The position numbers and the translations under genes were made by a program. A DNA stretch of 64,000 nt from the NCBI GenBank assembly GCA_014529385.2, contig CM043968.1, forward strand, positions 24,306,513 to 24,370,512, given 5' to 3'. Shown here in pieces: positions 1-10,186 of this stretch (positions within the stretch are counted from its first letter, which is position 1; every line of letters begins with the position of its first letter). The stretch comes from Adiantum capillus-veneris. Its lineage: Eukaryota; Streptophyta; Polypodiopsida; Polypodiales; Pteridaceae. The notes below the pieces were generated by a model that did not search any database, had not been told where the DNA came from, and worked only from the letters and a program-made list of their open reading frames with translations.

Positions 1-7
1 GCAGCTG

Positions 8-354
8 ATGACCGAGAAAATGCGAACAATAGCTCTTAGCTGCGGTGCTAAAGCTCAAGAACTTGAACAGGTGATTGATGCGCTCCAAGGCGAGCTTGAA
101 GACAGAATGAGTATCATTGAAAATCTTCAAGGCCAAATCAAAGAGCTCAAGAATGAAGCAAAACAACACCAAAACGTCAAGGAAAAGAAAGAAAAGAAGA
201 TGAAAGAGCTAGGGGAACTTCTCACAAAGTTATCGGATGCCTATAAAAGCAAGGAGCAGCACATAACTAAAGTGACAAATGAGCTTATGAGCACTACTCA
301 GTCAGTACAAAAGCTCCAAGTACAGTTGAATGTAGCAAATTCTTCTTTGCAATA
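8..354 (+). pseudogene. Family B coiled-coil ORF, first part (interrupted)
   Basis: An open frame rich in Glu, Lys, Gln and Leu with heptad spacing predicts a long coiled coil. The segment around VIDALQGELEDRM is nearly identical to a minus-strand ORF at 40319-41077 and to minus-strand sequence near 62.9-63.1 kb, so this is one of three copies of the same repeat family in the window. The frame is broken at 355 by a TRIM-like insertion and resumes after 1699 with the residues expected from the 40 kb copy. The N-terminal part lies before the window. The function is unknown. I infer a structural (gag-like) protein of a non-autonomous LTR element, because the intact neighbourhood at 38-49 kb has LTR-like flanks and no reverse transcriptase. 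Confidence 0.6.
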
Positions 355-742
355 TGTTGGGGTTCATCAACACAAGAAACTCTTCCCACACACATACTCT
401 TACATAGAGAAATGGACACTCAACACATGATCAGAATATAGCAGAAGACAGAACAAACAACTTCGTATTGAGTAAAAACAGAGACAAAACGAGTTCAAAA
501 ATTAGAGTACTTCATTTCTGAAAGCTTGTACATCTCTTTTCTTGTACACACAACTGCTTCTATCTCTAGCAAGTTATAACTGCTCTAATTGAAACCTTCT
601 TGACATGAATATCCGATTTACCAGAATCCGACTTACAATATCCGACCAAACATAAGTTTGACTAGAAAAACCCGATTCAGATCCGATTCAGTATAAATCC
701 GATTGAGAATCATTTTAGCTAAGTAATTACGCGTTCAACGCA
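355..742 (+). repeat. LTR copy 1 of TRIM-like element
   Basis: Begins TGTTGGGGTTC right after the CAATA duplication and runs to 'ttcaacgca'. Bases 415-740 align with 1361-1694. It contains several short 'tccga' or 'atccgatt' units between 608 and 705, a local A+T-rich degenerate repeat that also occurs in the second LTR. Confidence 0.65.
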
Positions 743-814
743 TGGCACGTCTCGGTGGTGGATTTTGTAGAAATCCGACTCGGACTTACATATCCCTTGA
801 TCAAAAAAGAACAC

Positions 815-1302
815 GACCACAAAACAAGTTCCAAAAGTCTACATATGTTGCTCAATCTGAAAATGCTAAATAGTACATCATTTCTCCATAGGCTCAAAAA
901 CAGCACCAGCCTCAGCTTCGAAAAGAGAAACTTCTACTGGGTCAGAAGTCTCCACAGCTGGTACTGTAAACCCTGCTAGAACATCTACATCAATCTCCAA
1001 TTCTGGCTCAACACATTGCTTCTTTTCCAATTCTGAATTTTCCATGTCCTGCAATGGTTTTTCTAAACACTCAGCCTACTCTGCACACTTTTGCTGCTCT
1101 TCAATTACCAGCTTCTCCTTGTGCTTTTCTTTAGTCTCCTGTATTTTCTCAATCCAAAAAACTCTCTTTCCTTCTTAAGTTGAGCTACCTCTGCCAACAA
1201 ATCAGCTTCATGTGCACTCAAAAAGCCAGTCTTCACCATTTCATAGGGATGCTTCAACACAGTAGTCCCCCTAGCTCTGATGGATTGCCATACCTCTTCC
1301 AT
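815..1302 (-). pseudogene. Captured ORF fragment, unknown function
   Basis: Antisense to the flanking repeats, a frame starts at an ATG at 1302 and reads MEEVWQSIRARGTTVLKHP and onward, with a Leu/Glu/Lys-rich helix around LLAEVAQLKKER. One frameshift near 1155 moves to a second frame that continues with Glu- and Val-rich sequence to about 815, with one stop. The codon-like character over about 480 bp and the position between two LTRs suggest a host or element gene fragment carried by the small element. I do not recognise the protein. Confidence 0.4.
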
Positions 1303-1360
1303 TGTATTCTTAAGCTACTGCCTAAGGACCTGCACATCCCCTTCTGACATTAAAACCGAC

Positions 1361-1694
1361 ACTCAACTCATGATCAGAATATAGCAGAAGATAGAACAAA
1401 CAACTTCAGACTGAGTAAAAACAAAGACAAAACAAGTTCAAACATCAGAGTACTTCAATTTTGAAAGCTTGTGCATCTCTTTTCTTCTACACACGACTAC
1501 TTCTATCTCTAGCAAGTTATAAATGCTCTAATTGAAACCTTCTTGACATGAATATCCAATTTACCAGAATCCGACTTACAATATCTGACCAAACAGAAGT
1601 CCCCGACTGAGCAAACAAAAGTCCGACTAGCAAATTCCGATTCAGCATAAGTTCGACTGAGCATCATTTTAGCTAAGTAATTACCCTTTCAACA
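1361..1694 (+). repeat. LTR copy 2 of TRIM-like element (5'-truncated)
   Basis: Matches bases 415-740 with scattered substitutions and a short indel near 1590-1640. It ends CAACA directly before the second CAATA duplication. The first 60 bp of the LTR are missing or replaced, so the internal/LTR junction around 1340-1361 is a deletion. Confidence 0.65.
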
Positions 1695-1699
1695 CAATA

Positions 1700-2593
1700 C
1701 TCAGAGTAGAGAATCAATGACCAAGCAGAATTTCTGAAGCAAATAAGGGAAAACCCAGCAGTAGCTTCCCTTAAGGGAACTGACAAAGTTTACAAAAATT
1801 TAGAAAGAAAAACAAAGAATTGGAACTTGAGTTGAAGCTGGAACAAGAACAAAGAAGGGACCTCACCCTAATGCGCATACAAAGAGAAGAGCAATTGCTC
1901 AAAGAGATAAAAGAATTAAAAAAAAGCCAATCAATTGTTGCTGATAGAAGGGAATGTAGAAACTCAAGACGAGGCAGGTACATCTGAATAGCCGAATCTA
2001 GAAATACCATCAATCTCCTTTGCAGAAATAGAAACACAACCAACTAAAAGGTAGATAGAAAATTTTCAATTCCAAATACCAATCACAAACGTGGAACAAG
2101 TTCGAATGGTCCAGATCTTTAAAGCTAAAGAAGATGCTCTTAAAGAATAGATTTTTCAAGAAGTGGATGTTGAATGAAAAGCGGCTATGGATTGGGAGTT
2201 GAGGGTCCTTCACTCTGTCAATGTAACTCAGCTCCAAAAAGGACCCAACATTGTGTCTTGTACCAAGGGTAAGGACATGGCAAGGACATGAAACAATAAA
2301 AAAGAAAAGGTCGACTTGGCTTAACTACCCAAAAATGCTAGCTCTAGAGCAAGGACTGGCAAACTGAAGAATACATGGTGAAAATACTAACAAGCGCCAT
2401 GAACTTCTTCAAGAGCCTACCCGACCTCTCATGTGCAATGCTTTTTAAAATCTGCACAATGCTGCTCACATGTATCCAAGTTTTTCATGAGCCTGAAGAA
2501 GCACAAGCCCCATGGATGTCCTTTTTAGAAGGTAGCCAAGGCTTATGCTATGATTTAAGTGGTCAACCTTCAGAAGAAGTTCTTTATGGCTGA
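1700..2593 (+). pseudogene. Family B ORF, continuation after the insertion
   Basis: After the TRIM insertion the coiled coil resumes (1700-2000), with frames matching the minus-strand ORF at 39882-40211, including ELELKLEQEQRRDLTLMRIQ. Further on, 2375-2593 encodes a segment with KSLPDLSCAML and GLCYDLSG that matches the ORF at 38948-39712 closely. Stops and frameshifts between 2000 and 2375 show decay, and the last about 35 codons of the 39 kb copy are absent here. The gene order is the same as in the 38-42 kb copy but on the other strand. The function is unknown. Confidence 0.55.
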
Positions 2594-2776
2594 TAGCATG
2601 TTTAGGTGGTACCAAAAAGGAGTGTCTTGGACTACTCCTTTGGGAGGAGATGAAATGGGTGGTGGGTTATTCATTTTCATTTCATATAAAGGAAAGATAA
2701 AATCCTTTTTGACTGAGAGGTTGGAATTTAGGCGGGCTGGAAATTACATTTCACTTTAATACTAAAGCTTAAAGTA

Positions 2777-3500
2777 GAAAACTGCCTTCTTGAATGGTGA
2801 TATATTTGAGGAAGTTTATGTAATGCAGCCTCACGGTTTTGTGAAGAAAGGACAAGAGGACAAAGTGTGCACATGTAAGAAGACTTTGTATGGGTTGAAG
2901 CAATCTCCTCGTACTTGGTATGAGAAAGCTGACACTCATTGGTCAAACGAGGCTTTTGTAACAGTCCAGCAGAACGCACATTGTATGTCAAGTGTGAGGG
3001 CGATGTACTTCTCATTGCTGTTCTTTATGTGGATGATTTGCCCAACGAGGCACATATTGCTGAATTAAAGGCTGATTTGAATGCTAGTTTCAAGATGAAA
3101 GATTTGGGGCTTTTGTATCTGCCCATTACTTGGGCATACAGTTTAAGTAGTGTGATGGTGGTATTTCCTTGTGTCAAAAAAATTACATAGAGACATTGCT
3201 ATGTAAGTTTGGACTTGAGGATTACAAACCTATTGCCACTCCCATGGAAACATGTTTGAAGTTAAGTTTACATGATGCTAGTGATCTTGATGATGTCACT
3301 CTTTACCAAACTGTTGTTGGCTGCCTAATTTATGTATCAACACGAGGCCGGATAATCAATTTGTAGTCTCACAGGTCAACAAATTTATGCATAGCCCAGG
3401 GTCTAAGCATTGACAGGCAGTCAAGATGATTTTTTTCTATTTGAGTGGCCCTTTGCATCTTGGCTTGTTTTATCCAAGGGGGGATCATTGAAGCAATAGC
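2777..3500 (+). pseudogene. Copia reverse transcriptase fragment
   Basis: Frame-broken Ty1/Copia RT. The piece starts within the 'KTAFLNGDIFEEVYV' block, followed by LYGLKQSPRTWY and then, in other frames, VLYVDD and CKFGLEDYKPIATPM, all conserved Copia RT motifs. The residues are closest to the Copia at 42985-47943, sharing KADTHxVKRGFCN and CKFGLEDxKPIATPM. This copy retains the 'KTAFLNGD' block that the 43-48 kb element has lost. Gag, integrase and LTRs are absent. The fragment ends around 3500 near a 'HLGLFYP'-like RNase H-proximal stretch. Confidence 0.85.
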
Positions 3501-4250
3501 ATTCAAGGTTCCATTTCACCTTACTATAAGGTCTCTGTCACCCTTGGAGAGAGGATTCCCATGTAAAGGAATACATATCAGGTCATTCTAGCCATATACA
3601 AAAAAGTTACTATTTTTGGTAGTTTTCCACCTCTGATGAGCTAATGATAAAAATATTGTTGTAAGATTCTCAAAAATAAAAAAATTTACTTTTTTATCAT
3701 TTTCGTCCTAAAATAGAATGTTTTGATATGCTTACACCCACCTAGACGCGACCGTCTCGTCAAAATCTACCCCGCCTTGAATTTCCATAAAAATAGCTAT
3801 CTATCCCAAAAACTGCTAAATATAGCAAGTGTGCATATTTGACACCTTAGTATGTATTCCTCAAGCTCTTCTTCTAAATTCAAGTTTCAGAATCAAATTT
3901 TGGTAAGCCAAGCTCACTCTAGACAATTGATTTTCATCCTAGTGTTAATAAATACAATTCCTAAGTCTAAGTATGCATATGTATGCATGCACATGGGTAT
4001 GTATGTGTATGTGTATGTATGTCCATGTATGCCCATAAATGACCCATATCCATGGATCCATATCTTATAGAATAATTGAGTATGAGCATGGGGGCACTAC
4101 ATGAGGTGTATCACCCAAAAGGGTAAAGAGGGACACCTCTAATGGATAAGTAGAAGCTTGTGACACCTCTACTCATAATTTTAGCAAGAGGGGGCAAGCT
4201 AAAGAGGTATGGGGCTGATTTGGGCAAACCTTGGCCATTAAGCAACCCTA
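3501..4250. other. No recognised gene
   Basis: A+T-rich sequence with many stops in all frames. A short alternating purine-pyrimidine stretch of 'tatgtatg' or 'gtatgtgtatg' type lies at about 3966-4036. I see no coding or repeat match inside the window. Confidence 0.4.
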
Positions 4251-4256
4251 GAAGTG

Positions 4257-4265
4257 TATATAAGG
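4257..4265 (+). promoter_or_regulatory. TATA box, probably of a decayed LTR
   Basis: TATATAAGG stands in a G+C-balanced context and is followed within 40-60 bp by an 'acacttgagcacacttgggag' stretch typical of an LTR R region. No LTR partner is found in the window. What follows is a leader-like A+T-rich region with stem-loop repeats and no ORF. Confidence 0.35.
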
Positions 4266-4440
4266 GGAATTCCCACCCAATTTTACACACACTTGAGCAC
4301 ACTTGGGAGAAAAGAGCTCTGTTATTGTGGAAATTAACTTGGTGGCTTCTACATCAAAGCTTTTAGAGATCAATAACTCCAAAGCACATTCAGGTAATGT
4401 AAATCTCTTAGTTAATCAATTTATTATCATTCTCTTCTCT

Positions 4441-4527
4441 CAATTGGAATCCTTTCCAATTGTTGCCATATTATTATTCAATTTAAATCCTATCATATTA
4501 CCATTCAATTGGAATCCTTTCCAATTG
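4441..4527. repeat. Two copies of a 22-bp inverted repeat
   Basis: At 4441-4462 and again at 4506-4527 the sequence has arms CAATTGGAA and TTCCAATTG around a 4-base TCCT spacer. The two copies are identical and 65 bp apart. Each can fold into a 9-bp stem with a tetraloop. Confidence 0.7.
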
Positions 4528-4653
4528 CTATTCTATTATCAAATGCTATACTCTTATTTACCTATCCTCAATTGAAAATCAACCGTCATTATACCTATTT
4601 TATGATAAATTCTCTACATTGCAAAGTAATGAAGATCTCACTGCTAGATTACA

Positions 4654-4770
4654 CAATTGTGATGATAGCATGCACAATTCTTCATCAATGTAACATAGAT
4701 GCTTGTATAATCAATTGTGGTGATTGCATGCATAATTCTCCATCAATGTAACCTAGATGCTTGCATAAAT
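4654..4770. repeat. Two-copy tandem repeat, period 58
   Basis: 4654-4711 and 4712-4770 align along their whole length, both starting CAATTGTG(G)TGAT and ending GATGCTTG(T/C)ATAAAT-like, with about six differences. Each unit contains 'catcaatgtaac'. Confidence 0.7.
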
Positions 4771-5461
4771 TAGCTAATTATATTCAAGAAATGGTCCAAC
4801 TAGAATGACGGATTATTCTTGCAAGTATATATAAGTAATTAATCATGTGATTAGTGTATGAGTTATGATGCATAATATCATAAGATTATGGCAAGATCAA
4901 GCAAGCATATGTTTTGAGTTGATGGGTGGAGTAACCATATATGTTTTGGAATTAAAAATTTTATAATAATTTACCCTACTTCCATTGTATTTTTAAACTT
5001 TGGTTTATAGCTTCTCAAGTTAAGTTAAGTATCTAGTAGTGGGAATGGCGAACCAAGAGAACTCGCTATGGTGGATCACACGATCATGAAGCCGGAACCA
5101 GTGATGGTAAAGGCTAAGGAAAGGCCCCGATGAATGAGGATGTGCCACTTATCCCACAAAGTGATGTTATTTCTCATGAACATATAGGAAGCTTCTTTTT
5201 GTTCAATGCAGCATGAGTAATTAGGAAGGAGAAAACTACCTAAAAATTGGATCGGTCCCAACTTGAAACCACATCAATTGAACTTTTTAATTTTATTTAA
5301 GTTGTATTAAATGGAAGGATTGTTTGAGGATATACTTTCTGAAGTAGGAAATAAATGTTTGCCTAGTAGAAAAACTCTCGAACCTTCTTCATTCAAAATC
5401 CTATATAGTCAAAACTCCCTTTGATATCTAGGGAGGAGGGCTTAGTGGAGTGAACACCAAA
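4771..5461. other. No recognised gene; 5' flank of element C
   Basis: A+T-rich, with no ORF that resembles a known protein. The LTR of element C starts at 5462 after CCAAA. Confidence 0.4.
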
Positions 5462-5802
5462 TGTTAACCCTCACGGCTCACGGGCACCCTATCACCTACG
5501 ACGGATGTTCTAACCTATGGCGGACATTGTCTTATTTATTTGGTAGAGTCAGGTACCGGGCTTGTCGGTCCAATAGGAAAAGGGTAAGAGTGATCGCCAA
5601 TGAGAGGTGCTCTCTAACTGGAACATTCAAGGGATTAGTTGGCTAAGCATGGGCGCCCAAGTGTGAATGGGGCGAGCTCATATAAAAGTCAACTAAACCT
5701 AAAATTCACTCATTCCCTCATTTGTGCAATAGAAGAGTGCTCTTGCTCCATCTCCATCTCCATCTTCTTATTCTTCACCTCCTTGTGTGTGTGTGTATGT
5801 GC

Positions 5803-5889
<87 letters not shown>

Positions 5890-6184
5890 CGATCGAGCAT
5901 TACGAAGGCACGACGGCGGTGAAGTGGTTGGGTGCGGTGTAGCGGCGTCTCCTTCTTCTTCGCGGCGAGGAATCCTCCACGAAGCAAGAGTAGAGCGGTG
6001 AGTGACACACCGTTGCCTTCTTTGAGCTTACTAGTTTAGGCTTGTTGTGTGCTTGGAGCCATTTGTGGCTCGCACATGGTGTATCGGCAAGTTCCTTGCA
6101 TTGACACGTGCGACATACGCGCACACCAAAGTAGTGTATATGCGTGCACACATCTTGCAGGTTTGTGCCCAGAATGCAATATAA
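5462..6184 (+). repeat. 5' LTR of element C (truncated at its 3' end)
   Basis: Starts TGTTAACCCTCACGG and is colinear with 9180-9845, including a TATA box TATAAAAG at 5681-5688 (9399-9406 in the other copy) and the run of short T-rich, C-rich sequence before a GT then GA microsatellite. Similarity stops at about 6184, where the other copy continues into 'gatattacttgcggg', so the end of this LTR and the primer site are lost. The strand is set by the purine-rich tract just before 9180. Confidence 0.8.
5805..5887. repeat. (GA)n microsatellite in LTR
   Basis: About 41 uninterrupted GA units, preceded by a short (GT)n at 5785-5796. It lies about 120 bp after the LTR TATA box, so it is probably in the transcribed R/U5 part. 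The partner LTR has only about 8 interrupted GA units at the same place. Confidence 0.95.
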
Positions 6185-6518
6185 TCTGCTATCTTATGGG
6201 GTGTGGTGTCAGTTAAGGAAGCCACCTCTATCCGAGAGTATTATCCAATTCAAGGGTGTGAACAAGAAAAAAACTACGATTTTTGGAATCTGGCACACTT
6301 CTGTCAGTTATGACAATGGGGTTGTAGCTCAAGACTTTTTGGTCATGCTTGTTTGAACTATGGAGGGTAATATAAACCTAGGACGTACGTGGATGATAGC
6401 CACCAAATGCACTATTGATTGGGGGACTGGGGGTGTCACAACGCAAAAACCAACTCTTATCCCTACCACTCAAGCCATAGTCCCTGAGATATTGCCTAAG
6501 TAAATAAAACCCAAGACA

Positions 6519-7034
6519 TTGCATGTGCAAGAGGTTGAACCATACGTCCCCATAGCCCAACTCTCTAGAGCTTCAACTGATGTAGTTGAAAGAAAGCTTG
6601 AGACACACAAGAACCATCCTAATATAACAAAGAAAACATACAAGTGGGTCCCTAAAGCCTCTTTAGTAACCATGGCTGATGCTAAAAAACGGAAGTCTCG
6701 TAAGAAACGTCCTCCTCACTCCAAGAAATGTAAAGAAACATTGTGTTGGATTCCTAAACGACTATTGGAAGCCCAAGGATACTATGAAGGAAATGATCAA
6801 ATCTGGGTGCCCAAACGTATATTGTACTCTTACCTGTCACCGGGCCCATGTGAGCTCAATCCTGTGGCTCCAAAACAAATTGAAGATCGTGGAAAGAAAA
6901 AAATCACAGAATGCGACACACCTGCTCCAGAGCTAGTTTGGGTACCAAAGAAAGAACGATTTGTTCCACATAGCTCAGGACAGGGAAAGCAAATGAAGCT
7001 TCTTGCTCTTCATGTAGTTCCTATACGAAAATAG
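6519..7034 (+). CDS. Element ORF with repeated W-V/I-P-K motifs
   Basis: 171-aa open frame, basic, with a recurrent motif: YKWVPKASL (about residue 43), CWIPKRLLEAQGYYEGN (about 76), IWVPKRIL (about 96) and VWVPKKERF (about 142). The same motif occurs in ORFs at 33507-34046 (plus) and 49853-50271 (minus), so it is a shared module of several elements here. A W-V-P-K motif also occurs in the gag part of some plant Copia polyproteins as I recall, so a nucleic-acid-binding gag-like role is possible. No catalytic motif is visible. The ORF sits between the C-element LTRs, about 330 bp after the truncated 5' LTR, so it may be only the end of a longer protein. Confidence 0.5.
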   Translation: MHVQEVEPYVPIAQLSRASTDVVERKLETHKNHPNITKKTYKWVPKASLVTMADAKKRKSRKKRPPHSKKCKETLCWIPKRLLEAQGYYEGNDQIWVPKRILYSYLSPGPCELNPVAPKQIEDRGKKKITECDTPAPELVWVPKKERFVPHSSGQGKQMKLLALHVVPIRK

Positions 7035-7283
7035 AAGCTTCGATACAACCTCCACCTACTATTGTACATATCCATACAAGCAAGAAAGAGTTTACACCTC
7101 CCGTTGTAAGTTCACCACCTACAACGATGTTGCAAATAAAATCATGGGAGAGTACCTTACCACCCTTGCAACTAGATGAAACGCATAGAGCGGTCGAAAA
7201 CTATTGGTTAAAGCCTTCACCTATAACAACTTGGTACAACTGGTTTCAAAGGGTGACGACATCATTTCAAACGGTATGATCTA

Positions 7284-7388
7284 CCCAAGGAAGGGGGGAG
7301 TGTTTGTTGACATCCATCATTCACTTGCTTCCCTCTCAACCTTTCTCCCTGACTTCTTAATCTCCAATCTTAGGGAATGTATATATAA
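7284..7388 (+). promoter_or_regulatory. Polypurine tract, LTR-like start and TATA box
   Basis: AAGGAAGGGGGGAG (about 7284-7298) looks like a plus-strand polypurine tract and is followed by TGTTTGTTGACATCC, a typical LTR start. A TATA box TATATAAAG lies at 7380-7388. The words before it ('atctaccc..aaggaagggggg') resemble those before the LTR at 9180, so this may be the 3' end and LTR of the W-V-P-K element. I cannot find the matching LTR. Confidence 0.45.
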
Positions 7389-7562
7389 AGCCTTATACTC
7401 ACAAAAACAAGATAAAAAAGTAAAAGAGCAAGAGCGACTAGCAACGAGAGAGCACCCTATCAGATCCTACACATAAGTCTAAATTCACCATGTCACATCA
7501 AGCAACACACAAAAACAACTCATGTTTTAAAGACCTAACCAAATCTATTTGTATTCTCAGAG

Positions 7563-7949
7563 ATGGCTAGTTCACCAGAGGCACGCGCTTCTATTTTTTA
7601 TGAAAGGCACCCTTTTTCTTTTTCTCAAGTGTTTCACATCTGCTACCCTGTACTTTCTTGCGAATGGGATTTGGTAGAGAGACTTGCACGTGAGCAAAAT
7701 TTTGAGGAGTTAGAATGGCTGATACGTCTATGGATAACTAGTGATCCCTACCCAGTAGCGAATGTTTCTCCGGTGGCACATGCTTATTCTTTTGCACATG
7801 ATGAGTATCCACGCATCGCGAGGTTCTTGATTAACACGCTTGCACAAGAGGATGATGAAGAAGAAATAATAGAGACCGAGGAAGACTATGGCCTCACGGA
7901 AAATGATTTCGTTTATCTAGATGATGAGGATAGAGGCCTAGCCTTATAA
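7563..7949 (+). CDS. Unknown 128-aa protein
   Basis: Uninterrupted frame with a good plant start context (AGAGATGGC). The N-terminal half is helix-rich with aromatic residues (WDLVERLAREQNFEELEWLIRLW, shown here only as a region at about residues 38-60). The C-terminal part is strongly acidic (EEEIIETEED, then DDEDRG). A TATA box 183 bp upstream makes this a plausible transcription unit inside element C or driven by an LTR. I do not recognise the family, and no catalytic or binding motif is obvious. It could be a captured host gene fragment, an accessory ORF or chance. It is among the few undisrupted non-microsatellite ORFs here. Confidence 0.4.
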   Translation: MASSPEARASIFYERHPFSFSQVFHICYPVLSCEWDLVERLAREQNFEELEWLIRLWITSDPYPVANVSPVAHAYSFAHDEYPRIARFLINTLAQEDDEEEIIETEEDYGLTENDFVYLDDEDRGLAL

Positions 7950-9165
7950 TATCCTCTTTCCTTGATTCTAAAAGGGATGACAGATAGGTAGGTTAGGGGT
8001 CTGGATTGTGTTTTGAGTTTATTTTCTAGGAGTTTTAATTTTTTCACACTAACATGCCTCCTAAAGGTATAGTGCTTGTTTTTTGGATGTGTTAGGTAGG
8101 ACTTATATGGATCTCCATCCACATGGCTGAGGACATCTGCTTCGACGAAATGAGCAACTCCATACCTCCAGGTGTACTACTTTTCATGATTCATGTTGGT
8201 GGATATGTATAATTGCTAGTAATGATTTTTCATGGTTTGTTTGAGTGCAATAGTTATGTTTGTTATCTGCCATTATAGATGTATAAATTTGTCTTTGCTT
8301 AAGTTGATGAAACTAGAGTTTAATCTTATGGATGAGCCTTGAGATTAGGAGACCGTGACTTTAGGTTAACTCATTTACTTGACCACTAGGCCTAGTTGAT
8401 AAAATTATCTGAGTATTTGAGACCTTAGGAATGTTTAAGGCATAGAGAAGCTTGCTCACTTAAACAACAAAACACTAGTGAGAATAAAAAGGAAATGGAA
8501 GAAAAAAACATAAGTGCCACAAATGAAAAATCTAATGCTGGAAGAGAAATACTGGCTTGATTTGGTACTTCACTCACATGTATTGTCTATGGTACTAGAG
8601 CCCTAGAGGTTCCCAGTGTGGGCGCTTTTTCTTGAGAAGCAAAAAGCCCTGGACATACAAATAAGCACACACGTCAAATTATTGTGAACCAAAGTAGAAA
8701 AGAGAAAAAGAAAAAAATGAATGAAATTTAAAAGACTTCCATCGAGCTTACAGTTAACATTTCAAGCTTTTGTTTGCAGTTGTGAGAGCTAGTTGGCTAA
8801 TCAAAGCTAAAAAGCACAATTAGGGAATCTTGCATTTAGATAATCTTCTTAGCTTAGCTAGTACTAGAGTAGTTGTTTTAACCTTAGTCATAGCTAACTA
8901 ATTGATAGACTCACCCATAAGCCCAAAATTCTTGATTAATTAATTTACCCAAAGTGCGATTTATTTGTCCTTAATGGCAGTCTAACATCTCATAAATCTG
9001 GCATTTACTCATTTCCACATGTACTTTACATTCCCCTCATGATTTATGGAAGTATAATTCCGCTTGCTGAAACAGTGACTTTGCCTTGCAGATTCAAATC
9101 CAGATGCTCTACAACATGGACATAGCAAGCTTCAACTCAATACCTTCCGAGGACGGAATCTACAT
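7950..9165. other. No recognised gene; internal region of element C
   Basis: A+T-rich and without a supported ORF. It ends in a purine tract AGGAAGGGGGG (about 9168-9177) immediately before the second LTR, as expected for the plus-strand priming site of element C. Confidence 0.45.
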
Positions 9166-9179
9166 CAGGAAGGGGGGCA

Positions 9180-10180
9180 TGTTAACCCTCACGGCTCACG
9201 GACACCCTATCACCTACGACGGACGTTCTAACCTACGGCGGACATTGTATTATTTATTTGGTAGAGTCAGGTACCGGGCTTGTCGGTCCAATAGGAAAAG
9301 GGTAAGAGTGATCTCCGATGAGAGGCGCACTCTAACTGGAACATTCAAGGGATTAGTTGGCTAAGCATGGGCGTCCAAGTGTGAATGGGGCGAGCTCATA
9401 TAAAAGTCAACTAAACCTAAAATTCACTCATTCTCTCATTTGTGCAATTGAAGAGTGCTCTTGCTCCATCTCCTTCTTCTTCTTCTTCATCTCTTTGTGT
9501 GTGTGTGTGTGAGAGAGAGAGAGTGAGAGAAGGAGAGAGGGAGTGTGTGGGCGATCGAGAATTACGAAGGCACGATGGTGGTGAAGCGGTTGAGCACGGC
9601 GTAGCGGCGTCTCCTTCTTCTTTGCGGCGAGGAATCCTCCACGAAGCAAGTGTAGAGCGGTGAGTGACACACCATCCCCTTCTTTGAGCTTACTAGTTTA
9701 GGCTTGTTGTTTGCTTGGAGCCATTTGTGGCTCACACACGGTGTATCGGCAAGTTCCTTGCATTGACACGTGCGACATACGCGCACACCAAAGTAGTGCA
9801 TATGCGTGCACACATCTTGTAGGTTTGTTCCCAGAATGCAAGATATTACTTGCGGGTTTGTGCCTAGGTTACAAGTTAGTCACTGCGGGTTTGTGCCCGG
9901 AATGTAGGACAATTTAGTTGTATGGGCAACTAAAGACACCGGGAGCTATAAACTCTCACCAAGAGGAGTGAACTCTTGGGGTTGGGATATTGTAATTAAG
10001 AAGGATCGTATGTTGTTTTTCTTCTAGAAGAGATTGTCTTGGTGCCGATTTCATAATGTTTGAAGGGCTATCTTAACAAACTTGTGATGGAAATCATAAA
10101 AAGAGATTGTCTTGGTGCCGATTTGACATTGTTTGAAGGGCTATCTTAACAAACTTGTGATCAAAATCATAAAAAGGAAC
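9180..10180 (+). repeat. 3' LTR of element C
   Basis: Starts TGTTAACCCTCACGG directly after a purine tract. Bases 9180-9845 are colinear with 5462-6184. The TATA box is at 9399-9406. Beyond 9845 it carries three short units of 'gggtttgtgcc' type and a 73-bp tandem duplication. The exact end is not found, since the next recognisable unit starts at about 10187. Confidence 0.7.
10028..10173. repeat. 73-bp tandem duplication
   Basis: 10028-10100 and 10101-10173 both read 'aagagattgtcttggtgccg' onward to 'aaatcataaa', with about six differences. Confidence 0.85.
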
Positions 10181-10186
10181 TTTGTG

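Larger units (their letters stand above)
355..1694. mobile_element. TRIM-like small LTR element with captured antisense ORF
   Basis: Two direct repeats of about 335 bp (about 415-740 and 1361-1694) match closely, sharing the run from 'catgatcagaatatagcagaaga' to 'agctaagtaattac'. The element starts TGTTGGGG at 355 and ends CAACA at 1694. It is flanked by a perfect 5-bp target duplication CAATA (350-354 and 1695-1699), and removing it rejoins the coiled-coil frame of family B. Total length is 1340 bp with an internal region of about 620 bp, too small for gag-pol. The second LTR lacks about 60 bp of its 5' end. I see no normal TGGTATCAGAGC primer site after the first LTR. Strand is left open because the only coding sequence inside runs antisense to the LTR order used here. 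Confidence 0.7.

Noticed and set aside
4303-4751. Overlapping ORFs at 4303-4751
   Set aside because: Ile/Leu/Asn-rich frames over A+T-rich repeats. They lie on stem-loop repeats, not on a gene.
5722-6008. ORFs over the (GA)n tracts (also at 11.7-12.0, 25.1-25.4 and 61.6-62.2 kb)
   Set aside because: Their proteins are RE/ER, SL or P/G runs read from microsatellites on either strand. No real coding signal.
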